Below, one piece after another: positions 39,801-47,073 of a stretch of 64,000 bases of DNA. Position numbers and translations under genes: made by a program. The first letter of the stretch is position 1; every line of letters starts with the position of its first letter. Origin of the DNA: Virgibacillus salexigens (lineage in GTDB: Bacteria; Bacillota; Bacilli; Bacillales; Amphibacillaceae); the NCBI RefSeq assembly GCF_014905415.1, contig NZ_BNEO01000001.1, forward strand, positions 1,576,037 to 1,640,036. Reading direction: 5' to 3'. The notes beneath the pieces were generated by a model. It was not told the DNA's origin and did not search any database. It saw only the letters and a program-made list of their open reading frames with translations.

Positions 39801-40362
39801 TATTGATTCCGTTGGTTTTGATATGTACTCACAAATGCTAAAAGAAGCAATTGATGCTCGTAAAGAAGGAAAAGAAATCGAAGAGATTACTCCTTTTGAA
39901 CCGGAACTCACTTTATCTATTGATGCGTATATTCCTGATGAGTACATTGATGATGAGAAACAAAAAATTGAAATATATAAGCAATTTCAAGCAATGGATG
40001 AAAACGGAGATGCAGAAGACTTACGTGACGAATTAATGGATCGATTTGGTGACTATCCAGAAGAAGTAGAACATTTATTCACCGTGTCTACTTTGAAGCT
40101 GATGGCTAAGAAAGAGAAGATTGTATCCATTACTGAAAAAAATAATAAGATTGAACTGTTAGTAGATGAAAACAGAAGTCAACAAATAGATGGGGCTAAA
40201 TTATTTGAGCTTGCCAATGAATTTGGGCGAGGTGTTCAACTAGGAACAGAAAATAATAAGTTAAAAATTGTGTTTAAATATACAAAAGATAAGAAGCATC
40301 AACGCTATGATCTGGTTGAAGAATTCATTGGAAAATTGAAAGAGGCGAATCGCTCGGAGTAA
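36841..40362 (+). CDS. mfd: Transcription-repair coupling factor Mfd
   Basis: Removes RNA polymerase stalled at lesions and recruits UvrA. 1173 residues, against 1177 in B. subtilis. Order: UvrB-like N-terminal domains (about 1-350), CarD-like RNA-polymerase-interacting domain (about 495-560: KVGDYVVHANHGIGKYLG), helicase motor with Walker A G-D-V-G-Y-G-K-T (about 648-655) and D-E-E-Q (about 750-753), the R-G-R-V-G-R motif, and TRCF C-terminal domain (about 1015-1115). ATG with GGAGG 9 bases upstream. No terminator is obvious after it. Confidence 0.98.
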   Translation: MKGIQNYLQSKEDIQSIINGISDGMEEQLVAGLSGSARSLLVSIIHGAIHKPVLLVTHQLVQAQQLYDDLTAFNGEDNVHLYPVNELIASEIAIASPELRSQRIESLTAWTRNKSGILIAPVAALKRILPPPEYWNNYQLPFKLGEEIDVEHYLASLVDMGYERASMVTTPGEFSRRGGIIDIYPITEKHPIRIELFDEEIDSIRYFDAETQRSLDKLQNITVGPATELLLTESDIYAGGERLEEALSETLKSLKSSEAKEKLMESIKGDIERLKNLEHFPEMYKYIGYLYQNPASLLDYLPQDGQIIFDEMSRIQDTAVHLDKEEADWYSSLLESNQMVKKSIFSFDWYRIWANIKQPRVYMSVFLRHIPNTQPQNIINLSSRPMQEFHGQMHLFKNELKRWEKGDYSVVILAPDEQRAEKIHSIFIDYNLEIPISDKLVLPSDKPVIAVGNVTNGIELPMHKLVLVTEQELFKKRTKRKRKQQKISNAERIKNYQELKVGDYVVHANHGIGKYLGIETLQVNDLHKDYMLIKYSGDDKLFVPIDQIDQVQKFVGSEGKEPKLYKLGGSEWTKVKRKVQSSVEDIADDLIKLYAEREAKKGYAFSEDTEMQREFEASFPYQETEDQLRCIEEIKHDMERERPMDRLLCGDVGYGKTEVAIRAAFKAIADGKQVAILVPTTILAQQHFETIRERFQDHAINIGLLSRFRTRKQQKETLEGVKKGTVDVVIGTHRILSKDVHYQDLGLLVVDEEQRFGVKHKEKIKQLKTNVDVLTLTATPIPRTLHMSMLGVRDLSVIETPPENRFPIQTYVMEYNPIFMREAIEREMARGGQVFFLYNRVENIDKVARDLGMLVDARIAVAHGQMNETELENIIFAFLEGEYDVLVSTTIIETGVDIPNVNTLIVNDADKMGLSQLYQLRGRVGRSNRVAYAYFTYQKDKVLTEVAEKRLQAIKEFTELGSGFKIAMRDLSIRGAGNLLGAQQHGFIDSVGFDMYSQMLKEAIDARKEGKEIEEITPFEPELTLSIDAYIPDEYIDDEKQKIEIYKQFQAMDENGDAEDLRDELMDRFGDYPEEVEHLFTVSTLKLMAKKEKIVSITEKNNKIELLVDENRSQQIDGAKLFELANEFGRGVQLGTENNKLKIVFKYTKDKKHQRYDLVEEFIGKLKEANRSE

Positions 40363-40378
40363 AACTTTGGTATCTTAT

Positions 40379-40407
40379 GTATAGATATCCTGTATTGCAT
40401 CATACTA
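40379..40407 (+). promoter_or_regulatory. Sigma-G promoter of spoVT
   Basis: GTATA (40379-40383), 17 bp, CATACTA (40401-40407), matching the sigma-G elements (GnATR, CATnnTA). spoVT is a known sigma-G gene in B. subtilis. Confidence 0.6.
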
Positions 40408-40423
40408 AAAACACACCTGGTGA

Positions 40424-40460
40424 TTTTTACACATACAGAAAACATTTAGAAGTGTAAAAA
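40424..40460. repeat. Inverted repeat in spoVT leader (possible operator)
   Basis: TTTTTACAC (40424-40432) and GTGTAAAAA (40452-40460), perfect 9-bp arms 19 bases apart, at about +10 to +45 of the spoVT transcript. Confidence 0.45.
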
Positions 40461-40499
40461 GAGAGCAGTAATCATCATTAGAAAGTGAGGCTACTTAGT

Positions 40500-41036
40500 A
40501 TGAAAGCAACAGGAATTGTCCGTCGAATTGATGATCTAGGAAGGGTAGTAATTCCAAAGGAAATCAGAAGAACCTTACGGATACGTGAAGGAGATCCGTT
40601 GGAGATTTATGTGGACAGAGAAGGGGAAGTAATTCTAAAAAAATATTCTCCAATAAATGAGTTGGGTCATTTTGCAAAAGAATATGCAGAGGCTTTATTT
40701 GACTCTCTGCATGTACCTGTTATTATATCTGATCGCGATGAAATTATTGCGGTAGCAGGAGAATCAAAAAAGGATTACTTAAACAAAAACATTAGCTCCC
40801 AAATAGCTAAAATGATCGAGGGTCGTACACAAGTAATAGAAAAAGAACAGAAACCATTAGAAATAATAGATGGAAATGAGCAAGAACTGAATTCTTATTG
40901 TATTAGTCCTATTATTGCGAATGGGGATGCGATTGGTTGTGTGTTAGTCTTTTCAAAAGATGGCGAGGCATTTACGAAAGTGGAGCAAAAAGCAGCAGAA
41001 ACAGCGGCAAGCTTCCTTGCCAAACAAATGGAATAA
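40500..41036 (+). CDS. spoVT: Stage V sporulation transcription factor SpoVT
   Basis: Forespore regulator that tunes sigma-G genes. 178 residues, exactly the B. subtilis length. AbrB-like N-terminal swapped hairpin (MKATGIVRRIDDLGRVV, 1-50) and a C-terminal GAF-like domain (about 55-178). The ATG at 40500 with GTGAGG about 9 bases upstream is used, not the frame's GTG at 40485, which lies within that ribosome site. Confidence 0.96.
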   Translation: MKATGIVRRIDDLGRVVIPKEIRRTLRIREGDPLEIYVDREGEVILKKYSPINELGHFAKEYAEALFDSLHVPVIISDRDEIIAVAGESKKDYLNKNISSQIAKMIEGRTQVIEKEQKPLEIIDGNEQELNSYCISPIIANGDAIGCVLVFSKDGEAFTKVEQKAAETAASFLAKQME

Positions 41037-41077
41037 TACTTCATTATTGAGGATTATTCAACCTGTTAGTTTGTTCA

Positions 41078-41171
41078 AAGCTTATTCTCTTTGGTATAGG
41101 GTAAGTAAAGAGGACGCTTAACATCATTGCGTTCGGCTCAACGATTATTGCTTCGTTGAATTAGCCCGAAC
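41078..41171 (+). ncRNA. Structured RNA candidate between spoVT and yabM
   Basis: Two stem-loops before a terminator: AAGC-CTCTTT (41078-41092) opposite AAAGAG-GCTT (41107-41119), and GTTCGG-CT-CAACGA (41131-41144) opposite TCGTTG-AG-CCGAAC (41153-41171). Together with the terminator it looks like a small RNA or a processed 3'-UTR of spoVT. No promoter of its own is clear. Confidence 0.35.
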
Positions 41172-41173
41172 AG

Positions 41174-41210
41174 AAGCTGTCTTACCAAAACGGTAAGGCA
41201 GCTTTTGTTT
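41174..41210 (+). terminator. Terminator after spoVT
   Basis: AAGCTGTCTTACC (41174-41186) opposite GGTAAGGCAGCTT (41192-41204), one mismatch, followed by TTGTTT. Confidence 0.88.
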
Positions 41211-41278
41211 AATACGAGGTTGTTTTTTGCTATGCTATAATGAAATAGAAGTGAGAACAAAAAGGAAGTAAGTTATTG

Positions 41279-42850
41279 ATGAGTGATAATGAAACAAATC
41301 GGCTTGTGAAAGGGGCGTTAGTGCTTACACTAGCTGGTTTGATAAGTAAACTATTAAGTGCAGGTTATCGGATACCATTACAAAATCTAACAGGTGACAT
41401 CGGTTTCTATGTCTATCAGCAGATCTACCCAATCTTAGGTATTGTATTTGTTTTAACCCTATATGGTTTTCCTTCCGCCATCTCGAAAATGGCAGTAGAG
41501 CTAAAAGCACAAGGAACCCCCCTATCTATCAGAGGTTTTTATATACCAGTCTTTCTTATTTTATTTGTATTAAGTACGATTTTATTTCTTTTTCTTTATT
41601 TCAATGCACCGTATATAGCAGGCTGGGTAGGCGACTCTCATTTAACATCAACCTACCAATTTGCTGCTTTTGCATGCTTACTTGTACCATTTTCATCATT
41701 CATTCGTGGGGTATTTCAAGGTGAATATATGATGAAGCCAACCGCTCTTTCTCAAGTTGTAGAACAATTTGTCCGTGTAACTATTATTATCCTGGCAGCA
41801 CTTTTTATCTTTAAAGAAGGCGACCATATATATCAAGTTGGTAGAGCGGCGGTTTTAGCATCAATACTTGGGGCAATTGCTTCAAGTATTATCCTGATTG
41901 TTTTGTTTATGCAGAAGAAACCATATGCGAAACAGCAAAATGAGGAAATACAATGGCAATATTATATACGTACTATATTTATCTTAGGGATTGCTGCAGC
42001 CTTAAATCATATGATTTTACTTATCCTTCAATTTGCAGATACGTTTACGTTGTTTCCTAGCTTAATTGAAGCAGGTTATTCGAAAGAAGCAGCAATGGAA
42101 GCTAAAGGGGTATTTGATCGCGGCCAGCCATTAATTCAATTCGGAACGGTGTTAGGCTCGTCATTTGCTTTAGCACTGCTGCCATCAATCTCTCTAAAAA
42201 AAATAAAACAAGAACCGAATACGTACTACCCTTATATTGGAGGAGCAATGCTGGTTAGTATTTATTTAGCCCTTGGAGCGACAATTGGATTAGTTGCTAT
42301 CTTTCCAGAGGTTAATCGATTGCTTTTCCAAGATAATCAGGGGACACTAGAACTCCAATTATTAGTTGTATCAATTATACTTAGTTCGATCGCCATTACA
42401 GCATCTTCTATTCTACAGGCACTAGGGTTTATCAAACGAATTGCCTTGTTCATACTGCTTGCTTTTTTTGTTAAATGGATAGCGAATCAAGTGCTAGTTG
42501 TGCAGTTAGGTCTAATGGGAAGTGCGGTAGCAACCATTCTCTCTCTATTGTTGTTAAGCTGTATTGTATTAATCGAATTACAAAGAAAATTACCTATGTT
42601 ACACCTTTGGCAAATGTTACGCTGGAAGGCATTAATTTTTCCTGGGATCATCATGGTGATCTATCTATCAATTGTTGAGTGGATCGCTTTGCCTTGGCTA
42701 GATAATTCTCGCATAAGCTTGTTCATATATGTCGTTTTCATATCGCTTTCTGGTGCTCTACTATATGGATACATGCTTATTAAATGTCAAGCATTCACAG
42801 AAAAACAGTTACGTATGCTTCCATTTAACCAATTTTTTAAAATGAAATAG
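41279..42850 (+). CDS. yabM: Lipid II flippase/polysaccharide export family membrane protein (YabM, SpoVB/MurJ type)
   Basis: 523-residue membrane protein of the MOP (MATE/MurJ/Wzx) superfamily, with about 14 hydrophobic segments from residue 10 to 510. Family members flip lipid-linked wall or polysaccharide precursors (SpoVB, MurJ, YtgP). The precise substrate of YabM is not known. ATG at 41279 with AAGGAAG upstream, preceded by an extended -10 promoter element (TGCTATAAT, 41233-41241). Followed closely by yabN. Confidence 0.9.
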   Translation: MSDNETNRLVKGALVLTLAGLISKLLSAGYRIPLQNLTGDIGFYVYQQIYPILGIVFVLTLYGFPSAISKMAVELKAQGTPLSIRGFYIPVFLILFVLSTILFLFLYFNAPYIAGWVGDSHLTSTYQFAAFACLLVPFSSFIRGVFQGEYMMKPTALSQVVEQFVRVTIIILAALFIFKEGDHIYQVGRAAVLASILGAIASSIILIVLFMQKKPYAKQQNEEIQWQYYIRTIFILGIAAALNHMILLILQFADTFTLFPSLIEAGYSKEAAMEAKGVFDRGQPLIQFGTVLGSSFALALLPSISLKKIKQEPNTYYPYIGGAMLVSIYLALGATIGLVAIFPEVNRLLFQDNQGTLELQLLVVSIILSSIAITASSILQALGFIKRIALFILLAFFVKWIANQVLVVQLGLMGSAVATILSLLLLSCIVLIELQRKLPMLHLWQMLRWKALIFPGIIMVIYLSIVEWIALPWLDNSRISLFIYVVFISLSGALLYGYMLIKCQAFTEKQLRMLPFNQFFKMK

Positions 42851-42881
42851 GAACAGTTACTATATATTAGGAGGAACAACG

Positions 42882-44330
42882 ATGTATAAGGTTGAAGTTG
42901 TCGGCCTAGGAGCAGGTGATATGGACCAGCTACCTTTAGGCATTTATAAAAAACTAATCTCTGCTTCTAATCCAATATTCATGAGAACAATGGATCATCC
43001 AGTGGTGCATGGATTACAGCAAGAAGGCGTCCGTTTAGAATCTTTTGATACCATTTATGAATCAGAAGATCAATTTACGTCTGTTTATGAACGAATTGTA
43101 GACATCATTTTACATAAAGCCAATGAACAAAATGTGATTTATGCTGTGCCTGGACATCCAATGCTTGCTGAAAAAACAGTTCAGTTACTACTAGAACAAC
43201 AAAAAGTTCCGGTGAATATTATTGGTGGCAAAAGTTATTTGGATGATCTTTACACTGCTTTAAAGATTGATCCAATTGATGGGCTTCAATTTCTAGATGC
43301 GACATCATTTGATCGAAGCCAGATAAATTATCAAAATCATCTTATCTTTTGCCAAGTGTATGACCAATTTACTGCTTCGGAAGTTAAACTAACTTTATTA
43401 GAGGATCTTCCTGCTGATTATCCAATCACCATTGTTGAAGCCGCCGGAAGCAAAACTCAGGAAGTTATTACCCTTCCATTAGAAGAGCTGGATCGTATCG
43501 TGGAAATCAGTAACTTAACAAGTGTTTATATTCCACCTGTTCCAGATCATTTATTACATCATTCATTCCAACAACTGCGTCATGTTATTCGTTTGTTACG
43601 TGGACCAGATGGATGCCCTTGGGATAGGAAACAGACACATGAGTCCTTACGAGAGTATGCAATTGAAGAAGTCTATGAATTAATTGATGCCATTGATCAT
43701 CAAGATGATGAAGGAATCGTAGAAGAGCTTGGGGATGTGCTTCTTCAAGTAATGTTACATAGCCAAATTGGCGAGGATGGGGGCTATTTTAATATAGACG
43801 ATGTCGTTCGGTCGATCACTGATAAAATGATACATCGACATCCGCATGTTTTTCGGGATACAAATGTGCAGTCCGTTGAAGAAGTGATCTCTAACTGGGA
43901 GCAGTTGAAGAAGCAAGAAAAGGGCGACAAACGTACATCTATTTTAGACGGGGTGGCCAAACATTTACCTTCTCTTGCACGCTCCTATCAATTACAGAAG
44001 AAGGCGGCTAAAGTTGGCTTTAATTGGGATGACGAAAATGATATATGGGAAAAACTGAATGAAGAAGTACAGGAGTTTAACGAAATGGTGGAGGCAGCCA
44101 ATAAGCTTGAAATGGAAAAAGAATTTGGAGATGTTCTATTTGTACTTGCAAATCTTTCAAGGTATTATAAGATCAACCCTGAAGTGGCATTAAATCGAAC
44201 AAACGAGAAGTTTATTTCCCGTTTTTCGTTCATTGAGCAACAATTAGCAATACAAAATAGCAGTGTACAAGATGCTACGTTAGAGGAAATGGATGAATTA
44301 TGGAATCAGGCAAAGGAAAAGGGGGAATAA
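42882..44330 (+). CDS. yabN: Fusion of tetrapyrrole methylase domain and MazG nucleotide pyrophosphohydrolase (YabN)
   Basis: 482 residues. N-terminal half (about 1-215) is a tetrapyrrole (corrin/porphyrin) methylase fold (V-V-G-L-G-A-G-D; A-V-P-G-H-P). C-terminal half (about 225-482) is MazG, with L-R-G-P-D-G-C-P-W-D-R-K-Q-T-H and the metal-binding E-E-x-x-E (E-E-V-Y-E). MazG hydrolyses non-canonical dNTPs and can affect (p)ppGpp. The methylase half may regulate. Same fusion and place as in B. subtilis. AGGAGG before the ATG. Confidence 0.96.
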   Translation: MYKVEVVGLGAGDMDQLPLGIYKKLISASNPIFMRTMDHPVVHGLQQEGVRLESFDTIYESEDQFTSVYERIVDIILHKANEQNVIYAVPGHPMLAEKTVQLLLEQQKVPVNIIGGKSYLDDLYTALKIDPIDGLQFLDATSFDRSQINYQNHLIFCQVYDQFTASEVKLTLLEDLPADYPITIVEAAGSKTQEVITLPLEELDRIVEISNLTSVYIPPVPDHLLHHSFQQLRHVIRLLRGPDGCPWDRKQTHESLREYAIEEVYELIDAIDHQDDEGIVEELGDVLLQVMLHSQIGEDGGYFNIDDVVRSITDKMIHRHPHVFRDTNVQSVEEVISNWEQLKKQEKGDKRTSILDGVAKHLPSLARSYQLQKKAAKVGFNWDDENDIWEKLNEEVQEFNEMVEAANKLEMEKEFGDVLFVLANLSRYYKINPEVALNRTNEKFISRFSFIEQQLAIQNSSVQDATLEEMDELWNQAKEKGE

Positions 44331-44331
44331 C

Positions 44332-44592
44332 ATGAGACTAGATAAGTTTTTAAAAGTTTCAAGACTAATTAAGCGTAGAACATTAGCGAAGGAAGTAGCT
44401 GATCAAGGACGAATTACAATCAATGGAAATCAAGCAAAGGCCTCTTCTACGTTAACAGCTGGTGATGAGCTTGTTATTAAATTCGGCCAGAAACTTGTAA
44501 CTATCCATATTAATGACTTGCGTGGGACAGTAAAGAAAGAGGAGGCAGAGTCGTTATATACAGTTGTCAAAGAAGAGAAATTAAATAATTAA
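44332..44592 (+). CDS. rqcP: Ribosome-associated quality control protein RqcP (S4 domain)
   Basis: 86-residue S4 RNA-binding protein (YabO, Hsp15-like) that works with RqcH on stalled 50S subunits to add alanine tails. M-R-L-D-K-F-L-K-V-S-R-L-I-K-R-R and the D-Q-G-R-I-T-I-N-G loop are typical. ATG at 44332, one base after the yabN stop, with GGGGGAAT as ribosome site; the longer frame from 44293 lies within yabN. Confidence 0.95.
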   Translation: MRLDKFLKVSRLIKRRTLAKEVADQGRITINGNQAKASSTLTAGDELVIKFGQKLVTIHINDLRGTVKKEEAESLYTVVKEEKLNN

Positions 44593-44655
44593 AATACTAT
44601 GTTCTATACTTGTCCCTCCTATCATAAAGTAATAATGATAAGGAGGGCTTTTACG

Positions 44656-44955
44656 ATGAATTATTATGAAAATAAGGAAAATATAACGCGTGTCCAAACA
44701 GATCATTATGTGAAGATTAATAATCGAAAAAACCTAGAAATCAGTGGTGTGAAAGAAGTAGATAGCTTTGATAATGAAGAATTTTTATTGGAAACAGTTA
44801 TGGGGTATTTAATTGTTCGCGGACAAAACCTGCAATTAAAGAATCTTGATGTAGGTGAAGGGCTAGTAACGATTAAAGGTAAGATATATGAGCTTTCCTA
44901 TGTAGATGAGCAGCAGGAGAAGGCTAAAGGATTCTTTAGCAAGTTATTTAAATGA
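44656..44955 (+). CDS. yabP: Spore protein YabP
   Basis: 99 residues, against 100 in B. subtilis. YabP/YqfC-family sporulation protein of the mother cell, needed with YabQ for cortex formation in B. subtilis. The N-L-E-I-S-G-V-K-E-V-D-S-F-D stretch is typical. ATG with AGGAGG 9 bases upstream. Overlaps yabQ by 4 bases (ATGA). A sigma-E promoter is expected in 44593-44655, but no full match was found. Confidence 0.93.
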   Translation: MNYYENKENITRVQTDHYVKINNRKNLEISGVKEVDSFDNEEFLLETVMGYLIVRGQNLQLKNLDVGEGLVTIKGKIYELSYVDEQQEKAKGFFSKLFK

Positions 44956-45551
44956 GTCTAAGTACGCAATTTCTAACAATGATTACAATGATTGCGGGTG
45001 GGTTTTATCTTGGATTGATTCAAGATACCTTCCGTCGCTTTAGTGCCTATTGGAAAGATAGGCGGATAATGACCTATCTGATGGAAGTGTGCTTTTGGCT
45101 AACACAAACGATGTTATTATTTTATATTTTATTTCGAATTAATGGGGGAGAATTAAGGTTTTATATCATTGCGGCCTGTTTATTGGGATTTGCCTTTTAT
45201 CAAGCAGTGGCTGCTAACATCTATAAAAAATTGCTTGAATATTTAATTCATATAGCAGCAAATATATATCGTTTTATAGAAAATGTTGTACAAGCTCTCA
45301 TTATTTCTCCAATTAAATGGGTCGTGAAGTTGGTCTACGCCATTGTCCTTTGGCTTATAAAGATTATCGGAACGATTCTCCTTTTTATTTTAACGGTTAT
45401 CATAACTCCTTTTAAATGGTTCTTTCAACTGATATATCGCCTATTACCGGAAAAAATTCAATTATATATTTTCAAAGTAGCAGGATTTTATAGTACAATG
45501 AAGAATATATGTATTAAGGTGATGAAGTATGTTAAGTTTAAGAGGAGGTAA
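44952..45551 (+). CDS. yabQ: Spore cortex protein YabQ
   Basis: 199-residue membrane protein, required for cortex formation in B. subtilis. About four or five hydrophobic segments (8-25, 38-60, 68-88, about 120-155), with the conserved start Q-F-x-T-M-x-x-M-I-A-G-G-F-Y-L-G. Start overlaps yabP. Its end contains the ribosome site of divIC. Confidence 0.92.
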   Translation: MSLSTQFLTMITMIAGGFYLGLIQDTFRRFSAYWKDRRIMTYLMEVCFWLTQTMLLFYILFRINGGELRFYIIAACLLGFAFYQAVAANIYKKLLEYLIHIAANIYRFIENVVQALIISPIKWVVKLVYAIVLWLIKIIGTILLFILTVIITPFKWFFQLIYRLLPEKIQLYIFKVAGFYSTMKNICIKVMKYVKFKRR

Positions 45552-45557
45552 CCATCG

Positions 45558-45938
45558 TTGGCTTCAGACAAACAAACGGTAACAAGATTAGACTCTAATT
45601 ATATGCAGCAATATGATGCGTACGTTGACAGGCAAAAGCGAAAGAAGAAGCGGTTAATTCGCAGACTTGTGCTTTTTTCTTTAATCGCCGTAATTGCTTT
45701 TGGGAGCATGGCAACATACCATATTAAACAATGTGTACTTCATGCTGAAAAAACGGAAGAATATGAAGCCTTACAACAAGATCTTGCTGAATTAGAGAAA
45801 CAAGAAAATAATTTAAAAGAAGAAGTAGAGCTGTTGAAAGATGAAGATTACGTATTACAAATAGCAAGAACGAATTATTTCTTTTCAAAAGAAGGAGAAT
45901 TAATTTTCAAAATTCCTGAAGAAGATCCGTCTTATTGA
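45558..45938 (+). CDS. divIC: Cell-division protein DivIC
   Basis: Bitopic septum protein that acts with DivIB and FtsL. 126 residues, against 125 in B. subtilis: basic cytoplasmic tail (KRKKKRLIRR), single membrane span (about 37-58), extracellular coiled coil (about 65-100). TTG start, with AGAGGAGG about 9 bases upstream at the yabQ stop. Confidence 0.95.
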   Translation: MASDKQTVTRLDSNYMQQYDAYVDRQKRKKKRLIRRLVLFSLIAVIAFGSMATYHIKQCVLHAEKTEEYEALQQDLAELEKQENNLKEEVELLKDEDYVLQIARTNYFFSKEGELIFKIPEEDPSY

Positions 45939-45964
45939 CACACTTTTGTTTGCTTGGCTATAAT
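45935..45964 (+). promoter_or_regulatory. Sigma-A promoter of yabR
   Basis: TTGACA (45935-45940, overlapping the divIC stop), 18 bp, TATAAT (45959-45964). Confidence 0.85.
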
Positions 45965-46042
45965 ATAATAGTAAGCTGATGAAGCTTCATCAGTGATGAT
46001 ATATTAGTTTTCTTAAAAATTTTAAGGAGGAGCATTTTTTTT

Positions 46043-46426
46043 ATGTCAATTGAAGTAGGCAGCAAGCTGCAAGGAAAGGTAACTGGTATCACTAATTTCG
46101 GGGCCTTTGTAGAGCTTGAACAAGGCACTACTGGTCTTGTTCATATTAGTGAGGTTGCTGACAACTATGTAAAAGACATTAACGATCACCTTTCCGTAGG
46201 AGATGAAGTAAAGGTGAAAGTTATTAATGTCGAGAAAGACGGAAAAATCGGCTTGTCTATAAAAAAAGCTGTAGATAAACCAAAACGTCAACGAGATAAC
46301 CGTGAACGGATGGAATCTTTTGAGTCAAAAATGAATCGTTTTCTTAAAGATTCAGAGGACCGTCTTGCCTCTTTGAAGAAGCACACGGAATCCAAACGCG
46401 GGGGTCGAGGTGCTAAAAGAGGATAG
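46043..46426 (+). CDS. yabR: S1 RNA-binding domain protein YabR
   Basis: 127-residue cytoplasmic protein. One S1 domain (about 5-75: G-S-K-L-Q-G-K-V-T-G-I-T-N-F-G-A-F-V-E-L and G-L-V-H-I-S-E-V-A) with a basic, disordered tail. Also called a general stress protein 13-like S1 protein; ribosome or RNA association is probable. AAGGAGGAG before the ATG. Monocistronic with a strong promoter and terminator. Confidence 0.93.
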   Translation: MSIEVGSKLQGKVTGITNFGAFVELEQGTTGLVHISEVADNYVKDINDHLSVGDEVKVKVINVEKDGKIGLSIKKAVDKPKRQRDNRERMESFESKMNRFLKDSEDRLASLKKHTESKRGGRGAKRG

Positions 46427-46468
46427 CAGTTGCTGTCTATATAATAATGCTCTATAGGATAGATACGA

Positions 46469-46510
46469 AAAAAGCAGCAGCCGTAAATTAATTTACGGCT
46501 GCTGCTTTTT
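46469..46510 (+). terminator. Terminator of yabR
   Basis: Perfect palindromic stem of about 20 bp: AAAAAGCAGCAGCCGTAAAT (46469-46488 region) opposite its complement, ending in TTTTT at 46510. Confidence 0.93.
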
Positions 46511-46533
46511 GGTATACACACATATGCATAAAT

Positions 46534-46570
46534 AAAAACCCTACTAATGTAGAAACATAGTAGGGTTTTT
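46534..46570. terminator. Terminator of tRNA-Met (bidirectional form)
   Basis: AAAAACCCTACTA (46534-46546) opposite TAGTAGGGTTTTT (46558-46570). Read on the minus strand it follows the tRNA directly and ends in a T-run. Confidence 0.88.
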
Positions 46571-46577
46571 ATATAGA

Positions 46578-46651
46578 TGGCGGCGGAGGGGATCGAACCC
46601 CCGACCTCACGGGTATGAACCGTACGCTCTCGCCAGCTGAGCTACACCGCC
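46578..46651 (-). tRNA. tRNA-Met (CAT), elongator type
   Basis: Full cloverleaf on the minus strand. Acceptor GGCGGTG/CGCCGCC, D-loop AGCTCAGCTGGCGAGAGC, anticodon loop TTCATAC with CAT, T-loop TTCGATC, discriminator A. The body is almost identical to the B. subtilis elongator tRNA-Met. The 3' CCA is not encoded (A-TCT follows), so it must be added after transcription. It has its own promoter and terminator and is transcribed against its neighbours. Confidence 0.96.
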
Positions 46652-46670
46652 TAATTAGCCAACAGAAAAT

Positions 46671-46699
46671 ATAATACAGCAGGATTGGATGTCTGTCAA
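46671..46699 (-). promoter_or_regulatory. Sigma-A promoter of tRNA-Met
   Basis: On the minus strand TTGACA (46694-46699), 17 bp, TATTAT (46671-46676). Confidence 0.85.
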
Positions 46700-47012
46700 T
46701 CATTTTTCGGTAGAAATAATAGAAAAGCAGAAAAAGTTATCGGTGTGCTCGGTTGTCATTATAAACTCGAATGAAGGGTTGCCCATTCGTCAAATTGGAT
46801 TATGTTAGTAAGAATGATTCAGATTTCAACAAAATCTGTTTATCTATAAGAAGAAAAATAAATCAATGGAAACGTTTTTTATAATTGATTCAGCGCGAAG
46901 TACTGTAAAAGAGTGACTCTTAGTTAAAACAGGGATACACACGCGTGTTCGTGTTGAAAACTGTTCGATTGATAGAAAGCCGTCGAACGATTCTTGGTAA
47001 TTGCTCTCTTGT

Positions 47013-47046
47013 TTTGACAAAAATAGTTGGCATATTGTGGTTTAAT
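47013..47046 (+). promoter_or_regulatory. Spo0A-dependent promoter of spoIIE
   Basis: TTGACA (47014-47019) and TTTAAT (47041-47046) are 21 bp apart, the same unusual spacing as the Spo0A-activated sigma-A promoter of B. subtilis spoIIE. TTTGACAAA (47013-47021) is a perfect inverse 0A box over the -35. GTCGAAC at 46984-46990 and ATTCGTCAAA at 46786-46795 are further weak boxes. Confidence 0.8.
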
Positions 47047-47073
47047 GATATGCACAAAGAGGGAGTGGTAGTT

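Noticed and set aside
44593..44655. Sigma-E promoter for yabP (CATAAAGT at 44623).
   Set aside because: -10 is imperfect and the only ATA upstream is 14 bp away instead of 16-18, so it cannot be supported.
46945..47073. N-terminal extension of the spoIIE frame.
   Set aside because: It begins before the Spo0A-type promoter, whose start is about 47053, and has no ribosome site.
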